Source: Haematomicrobium sanguinis DSM 21259 (lineage in GTDB: Bacteria > Actinomycetota > Actinomycetes > Actinomycetales > Micrococcaceae). Taken from it: a stretch of 64,000 nucleotides of DNA. The position numbers and the translations under genes were made by a program. Positions 47,284-56,826 of this stretch are shown here, one piece after another. Below the pieces are notes generated by a model. That model was given only the letters and a program-made list of their open reading frames with translations. It was not told the origin of the DNA and did no database searches. Each line of letters begins with the position of its first letter. Positions within the stretch are counted from its first letter, which is position 1. The DNA lies in assembly GCF_000688395.1 (NCBI RefSeq), contig NZ_JIAG01000006.1, positions 62,001-126,000 on the forward strand, written 5' to 3'.

Positions 47284-49070
47284 CGCGTTCGCGACTTCTC
47301 GCCATACTTGTCGGGGTCTTTGCCCTCATTCTCGTTTCCGGATGTTCCACTATTCCCACTTCCGGACCTATTGGGACCAATAAGGCAACCGGCGGGCAGT
47401 CGGCGCCCCCACCGGTGATCGACGCGCAAGCGCCCCAAGACGGCGCAACAGCAGAGGATATTGTTCGCGGATTCATTAACGCCGGGGCAAACACGCGCGA
47501 CGATTTTGAAACCGCCCGCCTGTACCTCAGCTCAAAGCTTGCCGAAACCTGGAAACCGGGAGCCAAGACCACCCTTTACGCCTCCGACTACACCGTCAAG
47601 AGCGGCGCGGCCGCGCAACGGAGCACCGCCGAACGGCCAACCGCAACGGCCGAATCTACGCCGACGGCCAGCGAACCCACGGCAACGACCGCCACGGTCG
47701 AGTTCCAAATTGCCGGGCAAATCGATGCCAATGGCATTAAGACCTCGAATGGGCGCGGCACCGAAGCAGAATTGCCGGTGCAACTGGTACGTGAGGACGG
47801 CCAATGGCGCATTAGCAAGATTGACGACGGGCTGATCATTGGCGAAATGTTCGCCAATCAAATATTCCAGCCGCAGTACCTCTACTTCTACAACTCAAGC
47901 TTCACCACCATGGTTCCGGACACCAGGTGGTTCCTCTCCCGCCCTTCGGTGATTGCCGGGAGCATGGTTCAAGCATTGCTCAAGGGTCCGGCCCCGTATC
48001 TGCAGGGCGCGGTCGTTTCCGCCTTCCCCGACGGAAGCACAATCGGCGTGAACTCTGTGCCCATTAATTCCGGGCAAGCTGTCGTGGAACTCCCCGAAGA
48101 CCTCCTCGCCGGGGCTAGCCCCCAGACGGTGCGGCATATGGTTCAACAATTGCAGTTCACACTCCAGGGTTTATCCAGTGTCACGTCGGTGATGCTGACC
48201 GTCAATGGGGTAGAAGTGCGTGCAGGAACCCCGGCGGGATTCACCCCGGCTACCAGTTCCGTCTCGGTAGGTACCACGATGGTGGGCACCTCAAAGGATA
48301 ACCGTCTTGTCACGGTGACCGGCTCAAGCGTGGATCCGCTGGAGGGACTCGACGTTGTCCGCGAACTGCAACCGCGCAAACCCGCCATGTCCTATGACGG
48401 CCAGAATTTTGCCTTCCTTGGACCTAACGCCGCGAACCTGTATGCGGTGACAACCCAGAAAACCTACGCGCCCGCGGTCCAGGGCAAAGCGCTCACCGCG
48501 CCAAGCTTCAATCAAGTCTCGGTGAACTCTGCCATCCAAAACTGGGTGTGGACAACCTCTCGCGACGGGGACACCGAAGTTATGGCCGCGCGCGTAGACG
48601 ATGCAATAGATCAGCCCGTCAAGGTCTCGGCCCCCTGGATTTCCAACCTGAAAGTCACCGACTTCCGGGTTTCCCCCGACGGCTCGCGAGCGCTCATCGG
48701 AGCGATGTCTGATGGCACCCTTCGGATACTCATTTCCGGCATTGTTCGCGACGGCAACGGTGCGCCACGCTCACTCACCGAACCCATTGAACTCACCACA
48801 CGGGAGGGCCAAGCCCAAGTGCGGTGGTCTGGTCTCACCGACATTCTCACACTGGGCACCGACCCAGAAAACGAAGGTGTCCCGGAAAGAATTCGGCTGG
48901 ATAACGCGGACTCCGAATACTTCCAAGGCATCGCCAATGCGAGCGCCATCACCTCCGGCAACGGCGCCAATGAAATATACGTCTCGACAGACACCAGCGT
49001 CATGCTGCTCTCCGGAAGCAAATGGGAGGTATTCGCTAAGGACGTGACCCAGGCGGCCTTCCCGGGATAG
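47280..49070 (+). CDS. lpqB: Lipoprotein LpqB, GerMN domain and beta-propeller
   Basis: 596 residues. Signal peptide with lipobox LVSGC (Cys22), so it is a lipoprotein on the outside of the membrane. A GerMN-like domain lies at about 190-320 (SMVQALLKGPAPYLQGAVVS) and a C-terminal beta-propeller (LpqB domain) follows, with SPDGSRALIGAMSDGTLRIL. LpqB modulates MtrAB signalling (established for mycobacteria). The ATG overlaps the mtrB stop in ATGA. Confidence 0.95.
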   Translation: MTRSRLLAILVGVFALILVSGCSTIPTSGPIGTNKATGGQSAPPPVIDAQAPQDGATAEDIVRGFINAGANTRDDFETARLYLSSKLAETWKPGAKTTLYASDYTVKSGAAAQRSTAERPTATAESTPTASEPTATTATVEFQIAGQIDANGIKTSNGRGTEAELPVQLVREDGQWRISKIDDGLIIGEMFANQIFQPQYLYFYNSSFTTMVPDTRWFLSRPSVIAGSMVQALLKGPAPYLQGAVVSAFPDGSTIGVNSVPINSGQAVVELPEDLLAGASPQTVRHMVQQLQFTLQGLSSVTSVMLTVNGVEVRAGTPAGFTPATSSVSVGTTMVGTSKDNRLVTVTGSSVDPLEGLDVVRELQPRKPAMSYDGQNFAFLGPNAANLYAVTTQKTYAPAVQGKALTAPSFNQVSVNSAIQNWVWTTSRDGDTEVMAARVDDAIDQPVKVSAPWISNLKVTDFRVSPDGSRALIGAMSDGTLRILISGIVRDGNGAPRSLTEPIELTTREGQAQVRWSGLTDILTLGTDPENEGVPERIRLDNADSEYFQGIANASAITSGNGANEIYVSTDTSVMLLSGSKWEVFAKDVTQAAFPG

Positions 49071-49108
49071 TCCTCCACAGGCGGGTTTTTTGCCGACTTT
49101 CTGGATAC

Positions 49109-49117
49109 TTATCCACA
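49109..49117 (+). promoter_or_regulatory. DnaA-box-like 9-mer upstream of comF
   Basis: TTATCCACA, a perfect match to the DnaA box, lies 39 bases after lpqB and 51 bases before the comF-like start. A second partial motif CTCCACAGG is a few bases after the lpqB stop. Confidence 0.4.
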
Positions 49118-49167
49118 ATTGTGTCTTCTGACGCTCTGTAGATCCCATTTTTGTGATGCCCTAAGGA

Positions 49168-49974
49168 ATGCGAACGGCGGGCGGGCTCTACACACTCACA
49201 CGGCAGATCAGAGACCTAAGTCACCAAGTGCTGGGCGTGATTCTTCCCCAAGAATGCGCGGTATGTTCTCGAGAGGACTGGTCGGTGTGCCCACAATGCC
49301 AGAGCCTCGTCCGCCGTTTGACGTCCGTCCCCTTCCGTGCCGAGGCCGGCGCGGAGGCGCTACCGTGGCTTCCCGGCCACGAGTTCGAAACGATTCTGCC
49401 GGTGCACGCGAGCGGCCGCTACCTTGGTCCGCTCGCCCAGGCGATGCTCTGCTTCAAAGACTGCGGCGACACCCTGACGGTGCGACTGTTCTCCAGCATC
49501 CTGGCCCGAACGCTCGCAACCCTGGCGGCGCACTATCCCGATTCGCTCGTGGTGGTAGTTTCCGTTCCCAGTTCGCTTTCGGCTCGGCTCAAGCGCGGGT
49601 TTTCGCCCTTGGAACTGCTCACCAAAAATGTACGACGGCGATGCCTCCTCCCCGACAACCTCACCATTGCGCCGGTGCTGAAACACTCCACGGCCCACGA
49701 AATACGCCACCTTTTCCGGGTGAGTCAAAAACGGGCAGACATCCGCCATCGGCAACGGCTGACCCGTGGCAAATTCACGATGAGGCCGCGCAGGCACATC
49801 CCGCCGGATGCCGTCGTCGTCATTCTCGATGACGTCTTGACAACCGGAGCAACCATCGCGGAGGCGACTCGCGCCTTGGTGAGCCACGGGATTAAGCCGA
49901 GTGCCGCCGTCGTACTTGCCAGCACGAGGTCCCCGCGCGACACGGTTGAGGAGCGCAAGGGGGAAAGTACCTAA
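49168..49974 (+). CDS. ComF-family phosphoribosyltransferase-like protein
   Basis: 268 residues. The N-terminal zinc-finger pair is CAVC (near 30) and CPQC (near 41). The type-I PRTase signature VVVILDDVLTTGATIAEATR (near 216-235) is complete. ComF proteins support DNA uptake in competent bacteria, but genes of this type are also kept in non-competent actinobacteria. It lies between lpqB and hpf, as in relatives. ATG start at 49168, with AAGGAA before it. Confidence 0.9.
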   Translation: MRTAGGLYTLTRQIRDLSHQVLGVILPQECAVCSREDWSVCPQCQSLVRRLTSVPFRAEAGAEALPWLPGHEFETILPVHASGRYLGPLAQAMLCFKDCGDTLTVRLFSSILARTLATLAAHYPDSLVVVVSVPSSLSARLKRGFSPLELLTKNVRRRCLLPDNLTIAPVLKHSTAHEIRHLFRVSQKRADIRHRQRLTRGKFTMRPRRHIPPDAVVVILDDVLTTGATIAEATRALVSHGIKPSAAVVLASTRSPRDTVEERKGEST

Positions 49975-50071
49975 GAGTTTGCCGAAAAAGTCTGTGGAAA
50001 GGGGTGCATGGAACCGGTGTCTGAACTACGGTGGAGTATGGGCAACATCGTCAAGACAAGAACCCATCTTC

Positions 50072-50101
50072 AGCGATTGTGATCACCTGATCACAATCGC
50101 T
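50072..50101 (+). promoter_or_regulatory. Perfect 14-base palindrome upstream of hpf
   Basis: AGCGATTGTGATCA and its reverse complement flank two bases, so the whole 30-base site is an almost uninterrupted palindrome. It lies 34 bases before the hpf ATG. It may be a dimeric repressor site or an RNA hairpin. Confidence 0.65.
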
Positions 50102-50134
50102 GTTGTGTCACCAAGAGCAAAACTGGAGGACACT

Positions 50135-50833
50135 ATGGAACTGATCGTCGCTGGACGAAACGTGAGCATCCCGGACCGCTTCCGCGATTATGTCGAGGAA
50201 AAGATCGACAAGGTGGACATGCTCAGTGATAAGGCGCAATATCTGGAAGTCAAGGTCACTTCCGTTGACCATGCGCAACGCGCAGACACCGCCATCACTG
50301 TAGAACTCACCGTCAAATGCAAAGGACCGGTAGTTCGAGCCGAAGCCGAGGCTGCAGACAAGTTCGCCGCCTTCGATATTGCTTACGGAAAACTCGTCGA
50401 ACGATTGCGCCGAGCGCGAGACAAGCGAAAGGTGCATCACGGGCGGCACACGCCCATGGCGGTTTCCGTGGCGACCGCCGGACTTGGCGACGGTCTCAGC
50501 CTTGCCGATAGCGACCAACGGCGCGGGGATTTCCCCGATGACGCTGCATCAACGGACGAGGGTGTTGATTCGCCGGTGTTGATCCGCCGAAAGACGTTCC
50601 AGGCGGCACCGATGAGCGTCGATGACGCCGTGGACAACATGGAGCTCGTCGGTCACGACTTTTACTTGTTCATCGACCAGGACAGTGGCGAAACGTCGGT
50701 GGTGTACCGGCGCAAGGGCTGGACCTACGGTGTGCTTTCGCTCGCCGAGACGCTGGATGGCGAAGGAAGTGAAACGACCGAACTCCCGTACCGGGCCTCC
50801 GCGCCCGAACCGGAGCGCGCAAACGCCTCCTAG
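50135..50833 (+). CDS. hpf: Ribosome hibernation promoting factor, long form
   Basis: Dimerises 70S ribosomes into inactive 100S particles in stationary phase or stress (family knowledge). 232 residues: N-terminal S30AE domain (1-105, VAGRNVSIPDRFRDYVEEKI) and the C-terminal dimerisation domain (about 150-215, MSVDDAVDNMELVGHDFYLF and SVVYRRKGWTYGVLSL) that distinguishes the long form. ATG 50135 with GGAGGA just upstream is clearly preferred over the long upstream frame. It has a palindrome ahead and the dispersed hairpin behind it. Confidence 0.95.
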   Translation: MELIVAGRNVSIPDRFRDYVEEKIDKVDMLSDKAQYLEVKVTSVDHAQRADTAITVELTVKCKGPVVRAEAEAADKFAAFDIAYGKLVERLRRARDKRKVHHGRHTPMAVSVATAGLGDGLSLADSDQRRGDFPDDAASTDEGVDSPVLIRRKTFQAAPMSVDDAVDNMELVGHDFYLFIDQDSGETSVVYRRKGWTYGVLSLAETLDGEGSETTELPYRASAPEPERANAS

Positions 50834-50840
50834 CCCCTCA

Positions 50841-50900
50841 TCTATGTAGCGCGACACGCCGAGGAAACACCGGTTTCCTCGGCGTGTCGCGCTACATAGA
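50841..50900. repeat. Long inverted repeat, copy 2 of 2
   Basis: Perfect 28-base arms at 50841-50868 and 50873-50900 with a four-base loop, seven bases after the hpf stop. The outer 23 bases of each arm match copy 1 at 5204-5263 exactly. A possible -10 box TAGTGT (50906-50911) for the next gene lies just beyond it. Confidence 0.88.
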
Positions 50901-50917
50901 CGTAATAGTGTGAAGTC

Positions 50918-52213
50918 ATGCCGCCACGGATCAGCCTGCAACAAGCACGACGCATTGCGCTCGCCGCTCAGGGGTTTGGCGGACGCAAGGACTCTCGGCC
51001 CACCTCGAGGGCGCGCATTGTGTCGATGATCGACCGGCTCGCGCTCCTGCAGATCGACAGTGTGAATGTGCTGACGCGGGCGCATTATTTGCCGCTGTTC
51101 TCGCGGATGGGCAACTATGACACCGCGGTGTTAGACAATCTCTCGCACCGTAAACCGCGCCAACTCATCGAGTACTGGGCTCACGAGGCAAGCCTGATTC
51201 AGCCCCAGTATTTCGCCGCGGCCAAAACCTGGCAACGTCGCGGCTGGTCCTCCACGGACCTGCGAACGCGCGCGGGGGCGGACGGACTCACCCGACGCAT
51301 TGTCGACCTGCTGGGCGCCGGCAAACCGCGAAGCGCCCGAGCCATCTCCGCTGCCCTGGACATCACCGAGGAGCGGGCCAAGGTTAATTGGGGCTGGAAT
51401 TGGTCTGAAGTGAAGCTGGTTCTCGAGTCGCTCTTTGAACGCGGAATCGTGGCGAGCGCGCGCCGCAACGCTCAGTTCGAACGCGAATACACGCTGATCG
51501 AGAAATTGGGAGTAGGGCTCGATCGGTTCGAGGGCATTAGCGGGCAGCACCGCGACCAGATCGCAGCCGCTGAGGACCCCTTCGGCGCGTTGACCGCCTT
51601 TACCCACCCGGATCGGGGCGATGAGGATGCCCAAGCGCACCTGGATCAACTCATTGAAGCGGGTGCTCGCGCGCATGGGATCGGTACGGTTCGTTGCTTT
51701 GCCGACTATTTCCGGGTGCCATTGACCCACACCGAGCTAGCAGTGAAACGCTTGAGGGATCGCGGCGTGGTGGAAGAAGTCGAGGTGCCCGGGTGGAAGG
51801 GGCCGGTGTACCTGCACGCCGAGGCACGCCGACCGAGAAAAGTCCGCGCCCGGGCGTTGCTCTCGCCCTTTGACTCGCTCATCTTTGAAAGAACACGGCT
51901 CGAGCGGCTCTTCAACGTCCACTACCGCATTGAAATCTATACGCCGGAAGCGAAACGGCAGTACGGCTACTATGTCCTTCCCTTCCTGGATGGCGAGAAC
52001 ATTGTTGCCCGCGTGGACCTCAAGGCCGACCGCGCCACCTCCCGCCTTCTGGTGCGCAGCGCCTGGGGTGAGCCGGGCGCTCAGGCGAGCAACGCCGTCG
52101 AACTTCACCAAGAGTTGCTGGACATGGCGCACTGGTTGGGACTCGATGAGGTAGAAATTGAGCAGCGCGGAAATTTTGCCGGGCAGCTGCTCGCGGCGGC
52201 ACGGCAGGCATGA
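50918..52213 (+). CDS. Winged-helix DNA glycosylase of YcaQ/AlkX family
   Basis: 431 residues of the HTH_42 (YcaQ) family, whose members unhook DNA interstrand crosslinks and remove bulky lesions (family knowledge). Family landmarks are LALLQIDSVNVLTRAHYLPL and FSRMGNYDTAVLDNL near the N-terminus, EYWAHEASLIQPQYF, and SPFDSLIFERTRLERLFNVH plus YEIYTPEAKRQYGYYVLPFL-like sequence at the C-terminus. The conserved glutamine of the family catalytic region appears in LLQIDS. No SD is visible, but TAGTGT six bases upstream suggests a leaderless mRNA. Confidence 0.85.
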   Translation: MPPRISLQQARRIALAAQGFGGRKDSRPTSRARIVSMIDRLALLQIDSVNVLTRAHYLPLFSRMGNYDTAVLDNLSHRKPRQLIEYWAHEASLIQPQYFAAAKTWQRRGWSSTDLRTRAGADGLTRRIVDLLGAGKPRSARAISAALDITEERAKVNWGWNWSEVKLVLESLFERGIVASARRNAQFEREYTLIEKLGVGLDRFEGISGQHRDQIAAAEDPFGALTAFTHPDRGDEDAQAHLDQLIEAGARAHGIGTVRCFADYFRVPLTHTELAVKRLRDRGVVEEVEVPGWKGPVYLHAEARRPRKVRARALLSPFDSLIFERTRLERLFNVHYRIEIYTPEAKRQYGYYVLPFLDGENIVARVDLKADRATSRLLVRSAWGEPGAQASNAVELHQELLDMAHWLGLDEVEIEQRGNFAGQLLAAARQA

Positions 52214-52300
52214 CTGTAGGGGAGTGTTCAGTTAGCCCGGCTAAGGTGTCGCATAGACTAGTCAAGCTGATAAGCCTCAACCGGACATGGAGCAATTGCT

Positions 52301-55159
52301 GTGGCATCAATCCTTGAGCGCGTCCTGCGCATGGGTGACAAGAAGACACTCAAGCAACTTCGCAATTATGCGGACGCAATCAACCTCCTTGAAGACGAAT
52401 TCAAGGACATGTCAGACGAAGACCTTCGCAACGAAACCACGGTCCTCAAAGAGCGGTATGCGGACGGGGAAACGCTCGATGATCTGCTACCCGAAGCATT
52501 CGCTGCGGTCCGCGAGGCGGCCGCCAGGACGCTCGGGCTGCGCGCCTTTGATGTGCAGCTCATGGGCGGCGCGGCACTGCACCTGGGCAATATTGCCGAA
52601 ATGAAGACCGGTGAAGGTAAGACCCTGGTTGCGACCTTCCCCGCCTATTTGAATGCGCTCACCGGCAAGGGCGTGCACGTGGTGACGGTCAATGACTATT
52701 TGGCCGAATACCAGTCCGAACTGATGGGCCGCGTGTTCCGATTCCTCGGGTTGGAAACCGGTTGTATCTTGACCGGCCAGGACCCCTCGGTGCGCCGCGC
52801 GCAATATGAAGCGGACATTACCTACGGCACCAACAACGAGTTTGGGTTCGATTACCTGCGCGACAACATGGCCTGGAGCGTGGACGAGCTGGTCCAGCGC
52901 GGGCACAACTTCGCGATCGTGGATGAGGTCGACTCGATCTTGATCGATGAAGCGCGTACCCCGTTGATTATTTCCGGGCAGGCGACCGGGGACGTGAACC
53001 GCTGGTACACCGAGTTTTCCAAGATTGTGCAGCGTCTGAAGCCTGAAGAAGATTACGAGGTCGATGAGAAGAAGCGCACCGTGGGTGTGCTGGAGAGCGG
53101 CATCGACAAGGTGGAGGATTACCTCGGTATCAATAACCTGTATGAGTCCGCGAATACGCCGCTCATTGGGTTTTTGAATAATGCGATCAAGGCGAAAGAG
53201 CTGTTCAAGAAGGACAAGGACTATGTTGTCTTGAATGGCGAGGTCATGATTGTGGACGAGCACACCGGACGTATTCTGGCCGGCCGCCGCTACAACGAAG
53301 GCATGCACCAAGCCATTGAGGCCAAAGAGGGTGTGGAGATCAAGGCCGAGAACCAGACGCTGGCCACGATCACCCTGCAAAACTACTTCCGTCTGTATGA
53401 CAAGCTTGCGGGAATGACCGGTACCGCGGAAACTGAAGCAGCCGAGTTCATGAACACCTACAAGCTTGGTGTGGTGCCGATTCCTACGAACCTGCCGCTG
53501 GCGCGCGAGGACCAGTCCGATCTGATTTACAAGAATGAGATCGCAAAGTTTGACGCTGTGGTCAAGGACATTGTGGAACGGCATGAGACCGGTCAGCCGG
53601 TGTTGGTGGGAACCACCAGTGTGGAAAAGAGCGAGTACCTGTCCAAGCAACTGGCAAAGGCCGGGGTTCGGCACGAGGTGCTCAACGCGAAAAACCACGC
53701 ACGCGAGGCCGCGATTGTTGCGCAGGCTGGACGGCGCGGCGCGGTGACCGTGGCAACTAACATGGCCGGCCGCGGTACCGACATCATGTTGGGCGGTAAC
53801 GCCGAGTTTAATGCGGTAGCCGAGATGGAACGGCGCGGCCTGGATCCCGCCGACAACGCCGACGAATACGAGAAGGTGTGGCCCGAGGTGTTTGCGGCGG
53901 CCAAGGAAGCCGCTGAACGCGAAGGCGATGAGGTCCGCGAACTGGGCGGCCTGTACGTGCTGGGCACCGAGCGTCACGAGTCGCGCCGCATCGATAACCA
54001 GTTGCGTGGCCGTTCCGGGCGTCAGGGCGACCCGGGGGAGAGCCGCTTCTACCTGTCCTTGACCGATGACCTGATGCGCCTGTTCAACGCGGGGGCAGCG
54101 GAGCGAATCATGAATACCACATCCATCCCAGACGATGTGGCTTTGGAATCCAAGATGGTCACCAAGGCGATTGCGAGCTCGCAGGCGCAGGTCGAGGGAC
54201 GCAACGCCGAGCAGCGCAAAAATGTCTTGAAGTATGACGACGTGCTCAACCGTCAGCGCGAGGCAATCTACTCGGATCGGCGCCGCATTCTGGAAGGCGA
54301 CGACCTGCATGAAAAGGTCAATAACTTCCGCGTGGACGCGATCACGGCGATTGTGCAGGAAGCTACCGCCGAGGGCTCGGCCGAGGACTGGGACCTAGAC
54401 GCGCTGTGGGCGACGTTGAAGACCGTATACCCAGTGAGCATTACCGTTGAAGAACTTGAAGAAGACGCTGGCGGACGCTCCGCATTGAGCACCGAGCGGA
54501 TTCTCGAGGAAGTGCTTTCCGATTCCGAGGTGCGCTACGAGGCGCGCGAAGAGTCGCTGGGATCGCCGGCGATGCGCGAGTTGGAGCGCCGGGTGGTGCT
54601 TTCGGTGATCGGCCGTAAGTGGCAAGAGCACCTGTATGAGATGGACTACCTCAAAGAAGGCATTGGTCTGCGCGCCATGGCCCAGCGCGATCCGCTGGTG
54701 GAGTACCAGCGCGAAGGCTTCGTCATGTTCCAGTCCATGATGGAGGCGATCCGCGAGGAGAGCGTCGGGTACCTGTACAACATGGAAGTTCAAGTGGCGC
54801 AACCGGCCGAGCAAGCTCCGGTGAACGTGTCCGGGGCGGTCGATGGCCGTGCGGCTGCGGCCGGCTTGGTCAGCGCTCCGGGACTGCAGGCTCCTCAGCA
54901 GCCGGCCACGCTCCAGTTCAGCGCTCAAGGCGATGACGGCGAAATCGAAACCCGCACGCAGCGTACGCAGAGTTCTGGGGCCCGCGGTGGCGCGGATGCG
55001 AGTGCGGGTGCAGTTGCGCGTGCGGGTGTTGCGGGGCGCGGAGGCAGCGGCGCCGGCAAGGACAGCGCCGGCAAGGGCGGCGCTGCGCGTTCAGCGGGGA
55101 ATCGCGGAGGCGGCAATAAGCGCGGCGGCTCGAACTCCAAGAAGCGCAAGCGGCGGTAG
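52301..55159 (+). CDS. secA: Preprotein translocase ATPase SecA
   Basis: Motor of the Sec pathway at the membrane. 952 residues. Walker A in [15 protein letters not shown] (near 101-108), DEAD-box-like segment [16 protein letters not shown] (near 207-222), and helicase motifs [14 protein letters not shown] and [18 protein letters not shown]. The C-terminal zinc (SEC-C) motif of E. coli is missing; instead the end is Gly/Ala/Ser/Lys-rich and finishes KKRKRR. GTG 52301 is the start, with GGAGCA about ten bases upstream. Confidence 0.97.
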   Translation: MASILERVLRMGDKKTLKQLRNYADAINLLEDEFKDMSDEDLRNETTVLKERYADGETLDDLLPEAFAAVREAAARTLGLRAFDVQLMGGAALHLGNIAEMKTGEGKTLVATFPAYLNALTGKGVHVVTVNDYLAEYQSELMGRVFRFLGLETGCILTGQDPSVRRAQYEADITYGTNNEFGFDYLRDNMAWSVDELVQRGHNFAIVDEVDSILIDEARTPLIISGQATGDVNRWYTEFSKIVQRLKPEEDYEVDEKKRTVGVLESGIDKVEDYLGINNLYESANTPLIGFLNNAIKAKELFKKDKDYVVLNGEVMIVDEHTGRILAGRRYNEGMHQAIEAKEGVEIKAENQTLATITLQNYFRLYDKLAGMTGTAETEAAEFMNTYKLGVVPIPTNLPLAREDQSDLIYKNEIAKFDAVVKDIVERHETGQPVLVGTTSVEKSEYLSKQLAKAGVRHEVLNAKNHAREAAIVAQAGRRGAVTVATNMAGRGTDIMLGGNAEFNAVAEMERRGLDPADNADEYEKVWPEVFAAAKEAAEREGDEVRELGGLYVLGTERHESRRIDNQLRGRSGRQGDPGESRFYLSLTDDLMRLFNAGAAERIMNTTSIPDDVALESKMVTKAIASSQAQVEGRNAEQRKNVLKYDDVLNRQREAIYSDRRRILEGDDLHEKVNNFRVDAITAIVQEATAEGSAEDWDLDALWATLKTVYPVSITVEELEEDAGGRSALSTERILEEVLSDSEVRYEAREESLGSPAMRELERRVVLSVIGRKWQEHLYEMDYLKEGIGLRAMAQRDPLVEYQREGFVMFQSMMEAIREESVGYLYNMEVQVAQPAEQAPVNVSGAVDGRAAAAGLVSAPGLQAPQQPATLQFSAQGDDGEIETRTQRTQSSGARGGADASAGAVARAGVAGRGGSGAGKDSAGKGGAARSAGNRGGGNKRGGSNSKKRKRR

Positions 55160-55176
55160 GCGTGTGCGCTAGCGGT

Positions 55177-55267
55177 AAGCGGTAGTCGGTGCGCGCAAGC
55201 GGTAGGTAGTAAGAATGGCGCGCAAGCGGTAGTCGGTGCGCACGGCGCGGAAGCGGTAGTCGGATGG
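55177..55267. repeat. Degenerate tandem repeat downstream of secA
   Basis: The word AAGCGGTAG occurs four times, at 55177, 55197, 55224 and 55251 (spacings 20, 27, 27), each followed by a variable GTCGGTGCGC-type tail. It resembles the last codons of secA (AAGCGCAAGCGGCGGTAG), so it may have grown by slippage from the gene end. No T run or strong hairpin was seen. Confidence 0.6.
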
Positions 55268-55328
55268 CCCGTAGGGTCGTGGGCGCGTCTGCGCCTGTGG
55301 CGGTTCGAGCGTGTGGACTCGGACGCTT

Positions 55329-55745
55329 TTAGGCGATGTCCAGTGCGGTGATCTTCCAGAGCCCGCGGTGTTGCTCAATGCGCAGAGCGATGGCGCGGGC
55401 CCGCGTCTTTTCCGCGATGATGACCGCGGTCTCATATATCCCGGGTGCGATCCGTTGCGCCTGGGAGCGCTGAATGTGGGCGCCGGCGTGGACGTTGCGG
55501 ATGAAACCCGCTGAGTTCAGCCGCACAGTCAGACTTGCCCTGCGCGCTACCCGTTCATATGTCTCACGGTCGAGCCAGCGCGTCAGTTGAGCCAACGAGC
55601 GGTGCCCGGCGAGCGCTTCAATGGCTGCCACCGCTACGGCGCAGGCTATTTTGTGGATGTGTTGTTCTTCCCGGGCAAGGTACGGGGACTGCACGTTCGG
55701 TACAGCGGCAGATGATTCGGTGGCGGGTGCAAGGGCGGTGTTCAT
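55329..55745 (-). CDS. Rv3235-family conserved actinobacterial protein
   Basis: 138 residues of a small family seen near secA in many actinobacteria (DUF6459-type). Conserved segments are AREEQHIHKIACAVAVAAIE, EALAGHRSLAQLTRWL and TRARAIALRIEQHRGLWKI. No membrane segment or catalytic motif is evident. The function is unknown. The minus strand carries this gene and the LysM gene; convergence with secA is separated by the AAGCGGTAG repeats. Confidence 0.78.
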   Translation of the reverse strand: MNTALAPATESSAAVPNVQSPYLAREEQHIHKIACAVAVAAIEALAGHRSLAQLTRWLDRETYERVARRASLTVRLNSAGFIRNVHAGAHIQRSQAQRIAPGIYETAVIIAEKTRARAIALRIEQHRGLWKITALDIA

Positions 55746-55840
55746 GGTCGGCTCTTTTCGCTAGGTTCTTTCTGGGCTTTTCGGGCTGTTAGGGGCGTTG
55801 CTGGTCGGCTTGTTTCGGTCGGTGTTGTTGTCATTGGTTC

Positions 55841-56707
55841 TTATCTGCTCTGCACAGGCTCTGGGACGGTCAAAACTTGACCGGGCAAGATCAGATCGGG
55901 GTCCTCACCGATGACGGACTTATTGGCCTCGTACCAGGCCGGCCAGAGCCGTGCGATGTCCGCGTTGGTGGCGAAACCTCCGAGTTGTCGAGAGGCCAGC
56001 GACCACAGCGAGTCGCCGACATCGACGACAACCTTGGTACCCGGCACCATCGCAGTTTCGACGTCCCGCGAAGTATCCGGGATGAGGGCAGAGCCCGAGG
56101 TGTCCTCTGGCGACGGGGTCCATAGCGGGTTAGGGTCGGGGGTGCCTGGAGCGGGAATGGTCGGGTCTGGGGCAGGCGCGCCCTGTGACGTCAAGAGCGC
56201 GGTGGCGACGGTCGCGGTCGGGGAAACCGAGGCACTTGGAAAGGTAACGGGCTCGGCGAAACTGGCAGTCGCCGCCGACGTGCCGATCAGGCTTGCTCCC
56301 AGAACGGCAGTCGCCAGGCGCCTCATGAAGCTCGGCGCGATTTTTCGCGAAATGCTGGCAAGTGCGTTCTGAAAGCGCCCGCGAAGTGCGGGACTTGAGA
56401 TGTGCCTTTCCAGTTGCGCGAGCCAGAGGGAGAGTGCAGCCGCCACTATCCACCAGAGGGCAAGTGTTGCACCGAGGGTGGCGGCAGTGAGGCCGATCAG
56501 GTATTCCACCCGGGTCAGCGGAGCCTCCTGCGGGGTCAATGCCAGCAGTGCGGTGCCTACTGCAATCAGTCCGAATGCGCAGAGGACAAACAGTGCAGCC
56601 ATAAAGACGTCGGCGACGTGAAGCCGGCTTTGGCATGCGGGACCGAACTCGTCACCAGCGTTGGTCACCGGCCCGCTCTGGTTGGTATCCAAGCATTTAA
56701 TGGACAT
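55841..56707 (-). CDS. Membrane protein with C-terminal LysM domain
   Basis: 288 residues. Hydrophobic helices at about 33-56 (VFMAALFVLCAFGLIAVG), 69-95 (IGLTAATLGATLALWWIVAA) and near 131-150 (LATAVLGASLIGTSAATAS) precede a Pro/Thr-rich linker (165-215) and a LysM domain (about 225-285, with VVDVGDSLWSLASRQLG and DPDLILPGQVLTVP). LysM would bind peptidoglycan outside the cell. It is divergent from the unknown 178-residue gene, sharing overlapping promoter elements. Confidence 0.83.
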   Translation of the reverse strand: MSIKCLDTNQSGPVTNAGDEFGPACQSRLHVADVFMAALFVLCAFGLIAVGTALLALTPQEAPLTRVEYLIGLTAATLGATLALWWIVAAALSLWLAQLERHISSPALRGRFQNALASISRKIAPSFMRRLATAVLGASLIGTSAATASFAEPVTFPSASVSPTATVATALLTSQGAPAPDPTIPAPGTPDPNPLWTPSPEDTSGSALIPDTSRDVETAMVPGTKVVVDVGDSLWSLASRQLGGFATNADIARLWPAWYEANKSVIGEDPDLILPGQVLTVPEPVQSR

Positions 56708-56772
56708 CCTGACGCCTTTACTTCAGTTTGATGCAGTTTAATAACTTATGATGCTTAATGATTACCGCAGTA

Positions 56773-56820
56773 TGAATACGATGTCTAGTGGTTGACGACA
56801 AGTTTTTTTAGATTTAGCGT
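56773..56820. promoter_or_regulatory. Divergent overlapping promoters
   Basis: On the minus strand TTGTCG (56801-56796) and TATTCA (56778-56773) are 17 bases apart, serving the LysM gene. On the plus strand TTGACG (56792-56797) and TAGCGT (56815-56820) are 17 bases apart and end six bases before the ATG at 56827. The two -35 boxes overlap, so the promoters probably compete. Confidence 0.5.
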
Positions 56821-56826
56821 GTGCCT

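Noticed and set aside
49060-49100. Rho-independent terminator after lpqB
   Set aside because: A T run is present, but only about four base pairs of stem (CCCG/CGGG) can be formed.
50078-50095. CRP/GlxR site TGTGA-TCACA in the hpf palindrome
   Set aside because: The gap between half-sites is eight bases, not six, so the palindrome is better described without naming a regulator.
52487-54310. 607-codon open frame on the minus strand inside secA
   Set aside because: It is fully antisense to a clear SecA with all motifs, has no ribosome site or family features, and arises from high-GC codon bias.
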